DNA from: JAMXLO01 sp035492535
Lineage (GTDB): Bacteria > Pseudomonadota > Alphaproteobacteria > Acetobacterales > Acetobacteraceae
Length of the DNA: 64,000 bases
Assembly: GCA_035492535.1 (NCBI GenBank)
Contig: DATJJM010000076.1
Location: 1 to 64,000, forward strand
Direction of reading: 5' to 3'
Shown: piece after piece, positions 26,855 through 36,760 of the stretch
How positions within the stretch are numbered: the first letter of the stretch is position 1
Layout: each line of letters begins with the position of its first letter
The notes under the pieces: generated by a model
Seen by the model: only the letters and a program-made list of their open reading frames with translations
Database searches by the model: none
Told to the model about the DNA's origin: nothing
Translations under genes and position numbers: made by a program

Positions 26855-28897
26855 TCAGAACCCGGCGGTAACGCCGAACAGCACGCGCCGCTCGACCAGC
26901 GGGCCTGCGGTCTGCAGCAGACGCGAGGCGTTGAATTGCTGCGCCGCGACCTGAACCGTGAAGTTGTCGGTCAGCCGGTAAGCAGCGCGTGCGTTCAGCG
27001 AGAGATAATTGCGGACCTCGACCGGCTCCAACAGAAACGGATTGTTGAGCGACGCCCGGAAGTCCTGATAGCTCGACTGCCAGCGGCCCATCAGGTCCAG
27101 CTCCCAGCGATCGCGTGTATAGCCGATCCCGGCAATGCCGACGCTGCGCGGCGTGCTGTTCGCGTAATTGATAGCACTGGTGATCAGGCCGCCTCGGTTC
27201 AGCACCGTGTTGTCTGTCGTCGCCACGTACGCGTAGCTCACGTTCCAGCGGAAGCCGCTGTCCGAGTGGCCTTTGATGCCGATCTGGGCTCCCGCGGCAT
27301 TGCTGCTGCCGACGTTGCTCGTGAGCAGAAGCGGCAGCCCCGTCGGACCAATGACGGGCGGCACGGCGAAGGGCTGGCTGATCAGATCACGATTACGCTG
27401 CGCGAAGACCGCGACGCGCAGTCCAGAATCAATCGCGGGAAGCGCGCGGTCGTAGTCGAGTTCGATATTGTCCACAGTGGAGGGGTGCACGTCGGGACTG
27501 CCAGCGACCACGACCGGTCCAACTGCACCGAACGGGATCTGCACACCGAAATCAAACAGGCTGGGCACCTGTACTCCGCGCGCGATCATGAAGCGAACGG
27601 TGTCCTCAGGTGTGAGCGCCACCACGAGCCCGGAATTGAAACTTGGTACGGCGAAACTTGTGCTGTTGTAGTCGGCGACGGTGAAGCCGGTACCGGCAGC
27701 CAGGTTGCCCGAATAGCGCAGTTGCAGTTCGTCCACCCGCACAGCATTGGTCAATGCCACACTGGGTGTGATCTGCCAGTTCCACATCAAGCTGCCGGCA
27801 AACACCTGATATCCGATCGTGCCACCGATGAAGCCAGGCGATGTCTCGGCATTGTTGCGATACTCGAAGCCGATACGGACGACATGATCGGCGCCCAGCT
27901 TCAACAGGTCGTTCGCCTGCACGATATAGACGCTTTCGTTGACCCAGTTTGGGAACCCCTTCACTGCGCTGCTGTCGATCGAGAGCTCCTGGCCATTGCG
28001 GTAGGCACTGAAGTTGAGCAATCCGATCGCCGTATCGGCACTCAACCCGGCGCGGATCGAGTTGGCCCTGGTCATATTGGTTTCGAAGCTCGCGGCGAAG
28101 GTCTCTTCGGCGAAGCGGCTGTCGCTCATGCTGCCGTCGATATACGCTTGCACGCCTGGCGCTATTTGCAATCTGCCGTCGACATTGAAGGCGCCGACCA
28201 GTGGATTCTGTCGATTGGCGGCATCGATCGCGGATAAGTTGGCGGGCCCGTAGTCCCGCGCCTGGTATCCGCCGACCGAGACTCGCAGGCCGGCGCGATC
28301 GTCGATCTGGCCGGTTGCAACGGCCGAGCCACCCCAATAGTGCTGCGTCCCACCCAGCAGCGTCGCGGTGTTGATCCGGTCATGCAACGGGTCGTAGGTG
28401 ATGATGTTGATCACCCCGCTGACCGCGTTGAATCCATACAGCGCGGAATTCGGCCCTTCGATCACTTCGATCTGACGGATCTCGGCGAGTTGCACCGGAA
28501 CGGTTGGCCAGAACACGCGGCCGTAATCGTCCGAATAGACCTGCCTTCCGTTCACCAACACCAAAAGGCGCGGATTATAGGCTGCGTTGTAGCCGCGGAT
28601 GCCAACCTCCTCGTCCGCGATTCCGTAGCGCCGTACGTCGACGCCGGCGACGTATTGCAGGACATCCGGGATCGTGGTCGCGCCGGTGCGGCGGATATCG
28701 TCCTGAGTGACGATTGTCATGTTCACCGGCGCCTCGCTCGCACGCTGCGGTTGGCCCGTGGCGGATGTCGTGACCGGTTCGTGGAACACCTGCTCGAGCG
28801 TTCCGTAATCAAGCTGCTGTGCGCGAGGGCTGGCCGATAACGCCGCCACCACGACAATCGTGAGGCACTGAGCCAGACATGAGAGCCAGCATTTCAT
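26855..28897 (-). CDS. TonB-dependent outer-membrane receptor
   Basis: 680 residues with signal peptide (ending near SPRAQQ). The plug domain is evident (VTQDDIRRTGATTIPDVLQY, EVGIRGYNAAYNPRLLVLVN, EVIEGPNSALYGFNAVSGVI) and the barrel ends in Phe. The start overlaps the stop of the YfiR-like gene, so the two are co-translated. This resembles receptors linked to YfiR-like proteins and c-di-GMP enzymes. The ligand is unknown. Confidence 0.9.
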   Translation of the reverse strand: MKCWLSCLAQCLTIVVVAALSASPRAQQLDYGTLEQVFHEPVTTSATGQPQRASEAPVNMTIVTQDDIRRTGATTIPDVLQYVAGVDVRRYGIADEEVGIRGYNAAYNPRLLVLVNGRQVYSDDYGRVFWPTVPVQLAEIRQIEVIEGPNSALYGFNAVSGVINIITYDPLHDRINTATLLGGTQHYWGGSAVATGQIDDRAGLRVSVGGYQARDYGPANLSAIDAANRQNPLVGAFNVDGRLQIAPGVQAYIDGSMSDSRFAEETFAASFETNMTRANSIRAGLSADTAIGLLNFSAYRNGQELSIDSSAVKGFPNWVNESVYIVQANDLLKLGADHVVRIGFEYRNNAETSPGFIGGTIGYQVFAGSLMWNWQITPSVALTNAVRVDELQLRYSGNLAAGTGFTVADYNSTSFAVPSFNSGLVVALTPEDTVRFMIARGVQVPSLFDFGVQIPFGAVGPVVVAGSPDVHPSTVDNIELDYDRALPAIDSGLRVAVFAQRNRDLISQPFAVPPVIGPTGLPLLLTSNVGSSNAAGAQIGIKGHSDSGFRWNVSYAYVATTDNTVLNRGGLITSAINYANSTPRSVGIAGIGYTRDRWELDLMGRWQSSYQDFRASLNNPFLLEPVEVRNYLSLNARAAYRLTDNFTVQVAAQQFNASRLLQTAGPLVERRVLFGVTAGF

Positions 28898-29436
28898 TGT
28901 TCGCGCACCATCATTCGAAATGCCGTGGCAAAGGTGATGCCGGCGCGCTGCGCGACGCGGCTGTTCAGGAAGATGTCCACCCGCCCGGCAGAGTTGATGG
29001 CCACGGTGCAGAGACCGCGTTGCACCGCGGGCCGATCTGCGGTGACACAGAGCGCGTGCCGGGCATCCACGGACTGAGCCACGGCCTCGCCATTGGCGTT
29101 CGCCGCGATGATAGCGAGGCCAAAATCGGTCGAACCAAGCACGGCGGCATCGACCAGCTTTGGAGTGAGGGTTGCGCCTCCGATCGGCAGGCCGTTCCCG
29201 AGCGCTGTCATGATGGCCACGGCATCCTGCCGGGACGCATCGTCAGTGGCGCTATAGACGACAGCAAGCGTGCCGGCCGGCCGCGGTTGGACGAATGTCA
29301 GCGCGCTGCCGAGAACCTGCAAGTCCTGCGATGAGAGCGATGGCGGCGCGGCACCTGCCGGTCGGGTGGCCACCAGCAGAGCAGCGATGAAGCCCCCGCA
29401 GCACACGCCGCGGCACATGAGTTTCCAGGCCGACAT
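28894..29436 (-). CDS. YfiR-like (DUF4154) periplasmic protein
   Basis: 180 residues with an N-terminal signal (cut near AGAA). The C-terminal pattern HALCVTADRPAVQRGLC, INSAGRVDIFLNSRVAQRAG and TFATAFRMMVREQ fits the YfiR-like family. YfiR in Pseudomonas is a redox-sensitive periplasmic repressor of the diguanylate cyclase YfiN; two conserved cysteines 14 residues apart remain here. It is divergent, by 134 bases, from a GGDEF-EAL gene, a probable signalling partner by context. Confidence 0.78.
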   Translation of the reverse strand: MSAWKLMCRGVCCGGFIAALLVATRPAGAAPPSLSSQDLQVLGSALTFVQPRPAGTLAVVYSATDDASRQDAVAIMTALGNGLPIGGATLTPKLVDAAVLGSTDFGLAIIAANANGEAVAQSVDARHALCVTADRPAVQRGLCTVAINSAGRVDIFLNSRVAQRAGITFATAFRMMVREQ

Positions 29437-29570
29437 CGACCGACAGCACGCCCTCGGAACTACAGGTTCCGTGGTAGCAGCAGTGAATTAGGAATCGATG
29501 AACTGAGCCGCCATACAAACGAATTGACGGTAGCACTTCATTTACGCCGGCCGCCTATAACGGATGCCGA

Positions 29571-31994
29571 TTGAGCGGACCTGAATGGATGCTCTCGCCG
29601 GGTTCATTCCTGGGTGACGGCACTGCACAGCTTGTCGTCGCCATAATGGTGAGCCTGGCAGGCAGCGGCCTAGCCACATGGAGCATGTCGGCAACGGCAG
29701 GCAACTTGCGGTGCACGGTGTCGCGCGTTGCACTGTCCGCGATGCTGCTGGCGGGCACGGCGTGGCTGGTGTTCGATTTCGCGCTGCGTTGGCGCTTCCC
29801 CAGTTTCGAGCCAGAGATTCCCTGGCCTGCCATGCTGCAGTCCTGGGCGATCGTCGGCGTCGGTGCCCTCTTATGCGTGCTGATCGTTCGCACTGGCAGG
29901 CCCAGTGTGCGCAACCTCGCCTTGTCCGGTTCGATCCTGTCCTCCGCGGTTTCATGCATGGTTTTCGCCAGCATGAGCGGTCTCGCCGCACCTTCGGCGC
30001 TGGCCTACGATCTGAGTCTGGTCGTCGCAGCGATGGCAGTATGCAGCGCACTGGCCGCCACGGGATTGTGGCTGTTGCACTGTTCGCGGCGTCTTCAGTT
30101 TTTGAGCGGGCTGTTGCTGGGAACCGCATTCCCGCTGCTGACCATCCTGTCGCTCATGTCGGTTCTGCCTTTCTCGGAATGGCAGGCGGCAGCCGCGACG
30201 CCCGGGGCCATGGCATTTCGACCTGTCATCGTGGTGTTCCTGTCCGAACTCGGCGTGAGCGTCGCGCTGGGTCTGTTGGGAACCGGAGTCGACCATCGGA
30301 TCGCGACACAGTTTACGCGCGAGAACGAACGACTCAGACAGCTCAGCGAGAGCACGTTCGAGGCCTTGGTGATCCACCGCAACGGAACAGTGCTGGATGC
30401 CAACGGCGCATTCTGCTCGCTGGTCGGACGCTCCCTGTCGGAGATTCAAGGCGAACCGGTTGTTCGCTTCGTACCGGCGGCTGAGCAATTGTCCCTCGTT
30501 TCGCCTGTCACCGGCAGGCCCGAGCCGCTGGAGATTGAAATCGCCGGTGCCGATGACACGCCGCTTCCGGTCGAATTGCTGTCGCGCGACATACCATACG
30601 CGGGAGGTGTCGCCCGCGTCACCGCGCTGCGGGACATCCGCGAACGCCGTGCCGCCGAACAGCGCATCCGGTACCTCGCTCAACATGATCTGTTGACCGG
30701 GCTGCCCAACCGCGCCCACTTCAATGAGGTGATGACGCGTCAACTGGCACTGTCGAAGCGCGACGGGGTACCGCTGGCGGTGTTCTGTATCGATCTCGAC
30801 CGGTTCAAGCACGTCAACGACACTCTTGGACACGCCGCCGGTGATCTGCTGCTGAAGCAGGTGGCCGACCGCATCACCGGCATGATCCGTGAGAGCGACA
30901 CGCTGGCACGCATCGGCGGTGACGAGTTCGTCCTGCTGCAGACGGGAGCAGCGCAACCCGAGGGGGCCGCCCAGTTGGCACAACGGCTGATCGACCAGCT
31001 GACCGAGCCATTCGATCTCAATGGAAGCAGCGCGACGGTCGGTGCCAGCGTCGGGGTCGCCCTGGCGCCGCAGGATGCGGACAAGGCCGACGAACTGGTC
31101 AGCTATGCCGATATTGCGCTGTATCGCGCCAAGGCGAACGGCCGCGGCGCATTCTGCTTCTTCAAGGCCGGTATGGACACGCTGTTGCGCGAGCGCCGTG
31201 AACTCGAGCAGAGCATGGCGCGCGCGATCAGCGCCGGTGATTTTGTTTTAGATTTTCAGCCGCTGTTTTCCGGCGAGTCGTCTGACAAGCTGATCGGGTT
31301 CGAGGCACTCCTGCGCTGGCCCGATCCGGCGCGCGGCATGATGCTTCCCTCCGAGTTCATTCCGCTCGCCGAGGAATCTGCCTTGATCGTTCCGCTTGGG
31401 GCCTGGGTGTTGCAGACGGCGTGCTGCGAAGCCATGACCTGGCCGGAACCGTGGCGTGTCGCGGTCAATGTCTCGCCGCGGCAGTTCGCCATCGGCGATC
31501 TCGTTTCCACCGTGAGTGAGGTTCTGGACAGGAGCGGTCTTGATCCCGCGCGCCTGGAGATCGAGATCACCGAGACGTTGCTGATCACAGACAGCGAGGC
31601 CGCATTGCGCACGCTGCAGGGTCTGAAACGGCTCGGCGTGCGGATCGTGCTCGACGATTTCGGCACCGGCTATTCGAGCCTTTCCTATCTACAGCGTTTC
31701 CCGTTCGACAAGGTCAAGATCGATCGGTCATTCGTCACCGGCCTCGTGACCAACGGCAACGCACGAGCCATCGTCAATGCAATCCTGGCGATGAGCCATC
31801 AATTGAATCTCGAAGTCACGGCCGAAGGTGTGGAGCAGGAGGCGCAGCTGGCGATCCTGCACGCCAGCCACTGCGACCAGATCCAGGGTTTCCTGCTGGC
31901 CAAGCCGATTCCGCAGCGTGAGTTATCGCGGTTCATCGAGTACCGCGGCAATGCCGGTCGAGACTGCGTCGGGGAAGCCGTTCTTTCCCATTGA
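29571..31994 (+). CDS. Membrane PAS-GGDEF-EAL c-di-GMP signalling protein
   Basis: 807 residues from TTG (an ATG at 29589 is an alternative). About seven hydrophobic helices occupy residues 15-245, followed by a PAS-like domain (about 265-365). The GGDEF domain has the intact motif near 448 with an I-site RESD five residues before it. The EAL domain has FEALLRW near 577 and DDFGTGYSSLSYL and TAEGVE further on. Both active sites look complete, so it may make and degrade c-di-GMP. The divergent YfiR-like/TonB receptor pair suggests envelope input. Confidence 0.88.
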   Translation: MSGPEWMLSPGSFLGDGTAQLVVAIMVSLAGSGLATWSMSATAGNLRCTVSRVALSAMLLAGTAWLVFDFALRWRFPSFEPEIPWPAMLQSWAIVGVGALLCVLIVRTGRPSVRNLALSGSILSSAVSCMVFASMSGLAAPSALAYDLSLVVAAMAVCSALAATGLWLLHCSRRLQFLSGLLLGTAFPLLTILSLMSVLPFSEWQAAAATPGAMAFRPVIVVFLSELGVSVALGLLGTGVDHRIATQFTRENERLRQLSESTFEALVIHRNGTVLDANGAFCSLVGRSLSEIQGEPVVRFVPAAEQLSLVSPVTGRPEPLEIEIAGADDTPLPVELLSRDIPYAGGVARVTALRDIRERRAAEQRIRYLAQHDLLTGLPNRAHFNEVMTRQLALSKRDGVPLAVFCIDLDRFKHVNDTLGHAAGDLLLKQVADRITGMIRESDTLARIGGDEFVLLQTGAAQPEGAAQLAQRLIDQLTEPFDLNGSSATVGASVGVALAPQDADKADELVSYADIALYRAKANGRGAFCFFKAGMDTLLRERRELEQSMARAISAGDFVLDFQPLFSGESSDKLIGFEALLRWPDPARGMMLPSEFIPLAEESALIVPLGAWVLQTACCEAMTWPEPWRVAVNVSPRQFAIGDLVSTVSEVLDRSGLDPARLEIEITETLLITDSEAALRTLQGLKRLGVRIVLDDFGTGYSSLSYLQRFPFDKVKIDRSFVTGLVTNGNARAIVNAILAMSHQLNLEVTAEGVEQEAQLAILHASHCDQIQGFLLAKPIPQRELSRFIEYRGNAGRDCVGEAVLSH

Positions 31995-32068
31995 CCATCG
32001 CAGGCGGCTTCGCACCGTCGCACCATGAAGCGGACCAAGGCCCCGGCGGCGGTTCAAGGGCGGAAGAG

Positions 32069-33200
32069 TTACCTTGCCTGCGCGCTGGCCTCGCTGCGCG
32101 TGGCGCCGGCCCGCGCTGCCAGCGCCGCCGCCATGAACTCGTCCAGATCACCGTCCAGCACCGCGTCCGGATTTCCCTTTTCCACCCCGGTCCGCAGATC
32201 CTTCACCAACTGATACGGCGCCAGCACATAATTGCGGATCTGGTGGCCCCAGCCGATCTCCGTCTTGGCGTTCTCCACCGCCGCCGCGGCCGCCTCGCGC
32301 TTCTGGAGCTCTGCCTCGTAGAGCCGCGCCTTCAGCATCGCCATCGCGGTCGCACGATTGCGGTGCTGGCTGCGATCGGTCTGGCACGCCACGATGATGC
32401 CGCTCGGAACATGCGTGATGCGGATTGCGCTTTCCGTTTTGTTGACGTGCTGGCCGCCCGCGCCTGATGCCCGATAGGTATCGACTTTCAGATCGCTCTC
32501 GTTGATCTCGATGTCGATGTTGTCGTCGACCACCGGATACACCCACACGCTGGCAAAGCTGGTGTGCCGCCGCGCGGCGGAATCGAACGGGCTGATCCGC
32601 ACCAGGCGATGCACGCCCGCTTCGGTCTTCAGCCAGCCATAGGCGTTCGGGCCGTTGACGCGCAGCGTCGCCGACTTGATGCCGGCCTGCTCGCCCTCGC
32701 TCTCCTCCAGCCATTCAACCTTGTAGTCGTGCTGCTCGGCCCAGCGCGCATACATGCGCTCCAGCATCTCGGCCCAGTCCTGCGCCTCGGTGCCTCCGGT
32801 GCCGGCGTTGATCTCCACATAGGCGTCGTTGGCGTCAGCCTCACCCGACAGCAGGCTTTCGATCTCGCGCCGCTTCGCCTCATCGGCCAGAGTGCGGAGC
32901 ACCGTCAGGCCTTCCTCGGCCATAGCCGCGTCGCCCTCGGCCTCGGCAAGCCCTATCAGTTCCAGCGTGTCCGCAACCTCGCGTTCCAGCTTGCTTACAC
33001 CCTCCATCTGGCCGGCAAGCTGGTTGCGCTCGCGCATCACTTTCTGCGCGGCGGCAGCATCATTCCAGAGGTTTGGATCCTCGGCGCGCGCGTTCAGTTC
33101 GGCGAGGCGGCCTTCGGCGACATCCCAGTCAAAGATGCCTCCTCAGCAGCGCGACCGACTGCTTGATCTGTTCGTTCAGGGCATCTGATTCGGCTGCCAT
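32069..33200 (-). CDS. prfB: Peptide chain release factor 2, made by programmed +1 frameshift
   Basis: 376 residues after frameshifting. The first 23 codons (MAAESDALNEQIKQ...) end at an in-frame TGA at 33131-33129; the rest is in the +1 frame. The product has SPFDSAARRH (the SPF stop-codon recognition motif) and GAGGQHVNKTESAIR (GGQ peptidyl hydrolysis loop). RF2 reads UGA/UAA, so UGA in its own mRNA gives autoregulation. It starts eight bases after the mrcA stop and is probably the last gene of amiC-mrcA-prfB. Confidence 0.95.
33129..33143 (-). promoter_or_regulatory. prfB programmed +1 frameshift site
   Basis: Reading on the minus strand: AGGAGG, then CAT, then CTT TGA C. This is the classic arrangement of an internal Shine-Dalgarno three bases before a slippery CTT followed by the weak stop UGA-C. 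Slippage of one base joins the 23-codon leader to the main frame. Confidence 0.93.
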
Positions 33201-33207
33201 AGCGCGC

Positions 33208-35862
33208 CTAATATAGTCCGCCCAGGCCCGTGTCACTCCCGCCGCCACCAGTCCCTGTCGGCTGAGCTGATTGATTGGCAGAGGTCGAGGTTGCACCGGC
33301 GTTATCCATGGGCGTGGCGCTGATCAAGGCGCTACCGATCGGCCGCGAGGCCCCCGGCACCTGGTCAGGCTTGAACGCATCCGTGACCACGCCAGAACCG
33401 GAGTCCCACTGCGCCATCGTCACACCTGGCGGCATCTGGAATTGCAATACCGGCCGGTTCTTCAGAGCCACCGCCATGAAGTCATGCCAGATCGGTCCTG
33501 CCACCGCAGCACCGGTCTGGTTGTTGCCGAGCGATTGCGGTTGGTCGTACCCGACCCACACCGTCGTCACCAGATCGGGCGTGAAGCCCGAGAACCAGGC
33601 GTCAGTGAAATCTTGCGTGGTGCCTGTCTTGCCGGCGATCGGATGCCCCAGCCCAGCCACCACCGGCGCGCCGGTGCCCCGAGTGGTGACGCCCTGCATC
33701 ATCGTCACCAGCTGGAAATCACTCGCAGGATCGGCGATCTGCGGGCGCTGATCGATCAACTGAGGCGGCTGCCCGCTATCGCTGCACTCGGTGCACTGGA
33801 TGGCACTTGGCCGCCAGACAACATGGCCGTCCGGATCCTGCACGCTGTCGATGAATGTCGGTTCGACCAACCGCCCGCCTTCGTCGATCGAGGCGTAAGC
33901 GCCGGCCTCTCGCAACACGGTGGTCTGCACCGCGCCGAGGGCAGCCGGCAACACGCGAGGCATATTTTCCACTTCGTGGAATGCGATCGCCGTCTGGGCA
34001 ATCGGTTCCATACCAATGGTCTGTGCTACCCGCAGCGTCACCAGGTTGAGCGACTTCTCCAACGCAATCCGCAGCGGCGTTGGTCCACCGAACTCCATTT
34101 CGAAATTGTTCGGGCGCCACCGGCCGTCAGCCGTGTCCATGACAATCGGGGCATCGAGGAACCGCTGGCTCGGCGGAACCCCCTTCTCCAGCGCTGTCAG
34201 GTAAACGAACGGCTTGAAGCTCGAGCCTGGTTGACGCTGCGCCTGCGTCGCCCGGTTGAACTGGCTGCCCTCAAAGCTCCAGCCGCCAACCATCGCCAGC
34301 ACCCGGCCGGTGGTGGGATCGAGGGACACGAGTGCACCCTGCACCTGCGGGATCTGCCGCAGCGCCAATTGCATCGGCGCGCCCGGCGCGGGTTTCGGAC
34401 CCTTCGCCACGACGGTGGCCGCGACAGGCTCCACCATCACAACATCACCCGGCTGCACCACGTCACCCATCTTACGCGGCACGGCGCCCAGCTTGCCGTC
34501 CTTCATGGGCCGTGCCCATGCGATCTCCGAGAGCGGCATCGTGGCGATATGTTGCTGTGCCGGCGCGCCAGCGGGCCCGGCGGCCGGATCCAGCCACGCT
34601 GCCCGTGCCTGCCCGTCCGTCTCATCGAGCACCACGGCAAGCCGCCAATCCGGCAGCATTCCTGGCGGGGCCGTGACCTGTGCCAGTGCGGCCGGCCAGT
34701 TTTTCGCCAAGCCAGGGTCGGCATCGATATGTGACACAGGGCCACGCCAACCGCCAAGCTTGCGATCATAGGCCATCAGCCCGTCTCGCACCGACTTCTC
34801 CGCGGCAGCCTGCAAGGCAGGATCGAGGCTCGTGCGGACCATCAGCCCGCCCTCAGTCGTGACGTCCGCACCAAAACGGGCAATCAGCTCGCGCCGCACC
34901 TCCTCGACGTACCAATTGGCCCCAGGGATCGGCGGAGGCCGACGGAACTCGGCGGGCACAATCAGCTCGGCCTGCGCCTTGGTGGCCAACTCCCTGGTGA
35001 TGACGTGGTCCTCTGCCATCCGGTCGAGCACCCAGTCGCGCCGGCTTTTGGCCGCGTCCGGGAACTTGAACGGATTGTAATTGTTGGGCGCTTTCGGCAG
35101 CGCGGCCAGGAACGCGGCTTCCGACAGGGTCAGCTTGTCCAGCGGCTTGTTGAAATATGATTGCGCCGCCGCAGCGACACCATACGCGCCCATCCCCAGG
35201 TAGATCTCATTCAGATACAGTTCGAGGATGCGCTGCTTGGTCAGCGCCTTCTCGATGCGCATCGCCAGAATTGCCTCACGCGCCTTGCGGGACAGCGTCA
35301 CCTCACTGTCCAGCAGCATGTTCTTGGCGACCTGCTGAGTGATGGTCGATGCGCCGATCGGCCGACGCCCCTGGCGCATATGCGACAGGTCGAACAGTCC
35401 GGCTCGCGCGATCGCCAGTGGATCGACACCGGGGTGGGTCCAGAAATTCTGGTCCTCTGCCGAGACAAATGCCTGCTTGACCACTTCGGGAATAGCCGAA
35501 ATGGGCACGAAGATGCGCCGCTCAGTCGCCAGTTCGGCCATCAGACGTGCGTCGCCGGCGTAGACGCGGCTCATGACCGGCGGCCGATAGTTCCGCAGCC
35601 CGTCGACATCGGGCAGGTTCGCGCTGAAACGCTGATACAGAACGTAGGTGGTTACGCCTCCCACACCTCCCAGCAGCACGACGACGCCGAGCACCGCGCC
35701 CATGAACCCGCGCGCAACGCGGTGGATCATGCCACGCCGCCGCTTGCGCGGTGGCTGTGTGGGCTGCCGCCTGCGTTTCCGGTCATCGGGGGAGGGGGGC
35801 GCCAGCTTGTCACCGGCAGAGAGAGGGCCACTCATGTGCCAGCCATATGCGACGTTTTTCAT
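33208..35862 (-). CDS. mrcA: Penicillin-binding protein 1A, class A transglycosylase/transpeptidase
   Basis: About 884 residues from ATG 35862; ATG 35835 is an equally plausible start. A basic cytoplasmic tail (DRKRRRQPTQPPRKRRR) precedes one TM helix (FMGAVLGVVVLLGGVGGVTT). The GT51 domain shows VSAEDQNFWTHPGVDPLAI. The transpeptidase has SSFKPF (SxxK) and GKTGTTQDFTDAWFSGF (KTG). It polymerises and cross-links peptidoglycan. The C-terminal tail is Gly/Ser/Gln-rich. It follows the amidase by 22 bases. Confidence 0.95.
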   Translation of the reverse strand: MKNVAYGWHMSGPLSAGDKLAPPSPDDRKRRRQPTQPPRKRRRGMIHRVARGFMGAVLGVVVLLGGVGGVTTYVLYQRFSANLPDVDGLRNYRPPVMSRVYAGDARLMAELATERRIFVPISAIPEVVKQAFVSAEDQNFWTHPGVDPLAIARAGLFDLSHMRQGRRPIGASTITQQVAKNMLLDSEVTLSRKAREAILAMRIEKALTKQRILELYLNEIYLGMGAYGVAAAAQSYFNKPLDKLTLSEAAFLAALPKAPNNYNPFKFPDAAKSRRDWVLDRMAEDHVITRELATKAQAELIVPAEFRRPPPIPGANWYVEEVRRELIARFGADVTTEGGLMVRTSLDPALQAAAEKSVRDGLMAYDRKLGGWRGPVSHIDADPGLAKNWPAALAQVTAPPGMLPDWRLAVVLDETDGQARAAWLDPAAGPAGAPAQQHIATMPLSEIAWARPMKDGKLGAVPRKMGDVVQPGDVVMVEPVAATVVAKGPKPAPGAPMQLALRQIPQVQGALVSLDPTTGRVLAMVGGWSFEGSQFNRATQAQRQPGSSFKPFVYLTALEKGVPPSQRFLDAPIVMDTADGRWRPNNFEMEFGGPTPLRIALEKSLNLVTLRVAQTIGMEPIAQTAIAFHEVENMPRVLPAALGAVQTTVLREAGAYASIDEGGRLVEPTFIDSVQDPDGHVVWRPSAIQCTECSDSGQPPQLIDQRPQIADPASDFQLVTMMQGVTTRGTGAPVVAGLGHPIAGKTGTTQDFTDAWFSGFTPDLVTTVWVGYDQPQSLGNNQTGAAVAGPIWHDFMAVALKNRPVLQFQMPPGVTMAQWDSGSGVVTDAFKPDQVPGASRPIGSALISATPMDNAGATSTSANQSAQPTGTGGGGSDTGLGGLY

Positions 35863-35884
35863 GGCGCCACCAGCGTCCAAAACG

Positions 35885-36760
35885 CTAGTCGGATATCCCT
35901 TCCACGTGATGCAGTTCGGCAACATGGGCCGTGGCGGCAAAATACGCGTCCACCGCTCGCTTCATCGCATCGGCGACCATCGCGCGATGCTGCGGCCGGC
36001 GCAGCTGCGCCTCATCGGCCGGATTGGACATGAACCCCATCTCGACCAGGACGCTGGGAATGTCCGCCGCTTTCAGCACAACGAAGCCGGCGTGCCGCTC
36101 GGGGTTTGGCAGCATCGGCATATCGCGGTCCAGACTGCCCACCAAACTCCGCGCTAACCGCCCCGAGCCAGCACGCGTTTCCTGCCGCACAAGGCTGGCA
36201 AGGATATGTGCCACTTCAGGCGGCGCATTGTGCCACTCTGGCCCGGCAAACCGGTCTGCGCTGTTTTCGCGTTCGGCAAGTGCTGCGGTTTGCGCATCCG
36301 ACGCGTGGTTGGACAATGTATAGACGCTGGCACCGCGCACCCCGCGGTCGGCGATTGCATCGGCATGCATCGAGACGAACAGCACCGCACGGCGCTCCTG
36401 CGCCTTTGCCACCCGCTCTTCCAGCGGAATGAAGACATCGCGTGCGCGCGTAAGCTCCACCCGATATTGGCCCGTTGCCTCCAACTGCCGCCGCAACTCA
36501 AACGCCGTAGCCAGCGCAACCTGCTTTTCGTAGGTGCCGGACACACCGATCGCGCCCGGATCCTTTCCGCCATGCCCGGGATCCAGCATCACAACAGGCA
36601 GTGGTGCTTTCCCCGCCGGGCGTGGCGGTGCTGTCCGCCGCGCCGGCGCCGCCTGCCCCGTTCGCAACCAGCCAGGCAACAGGAACGTGGCGACAATGCC
36701 AGACCCGGACCCGAGGCGGCCGAGCAAAAGGCGGCGCGAGATCGGCGAACCAGTCGACAT
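35885..36760 (-). CDS. amiC: N-acetylmuramoyl-L-alanine amidase (AmiC/Amidase_3)
   Basis: 291 residues. The N-terminus SRRLLLGRLGSGSG followed by a hydrophobic stretch looks Tat-like. The Amidase_3 domain has VVMLDPGHGGKDPGAIG and LFVSMHADA with zinc ligands, and SVLVEMGFMSNPADEA near the end. It cleaves peptide stems from glycan during septal splitting. It is the first gene before mrcA and prfB, and a CtrA-like box lies about 55 bases upstream. Confidence 0.93.
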   Translation of the reverse strand: MSTGSPISRRLLLGRLGSGSGIVATFLLPGWLRTGQAAPARRTAPPRPAGKAPLPVVMLDPGHGGKDPGAIGVSGTYEKQVALATAFELRRQLEATGQYRVELTRARDVFIPLEERVAKAQERRAVLFVSMHADAIADRGVRGASVYTLSNHASDAQTAALAERENSADRFAGPEWHNAPPEVAHILASLVRQETRAGSGRLARSLVGSLDRDMPMLPNPERHAGFVVLKAADIPSVLVEMGFMSNPADEAQLRRPQHRAMVADAMKRAVDAYFAATAHVAELHHVEGISD

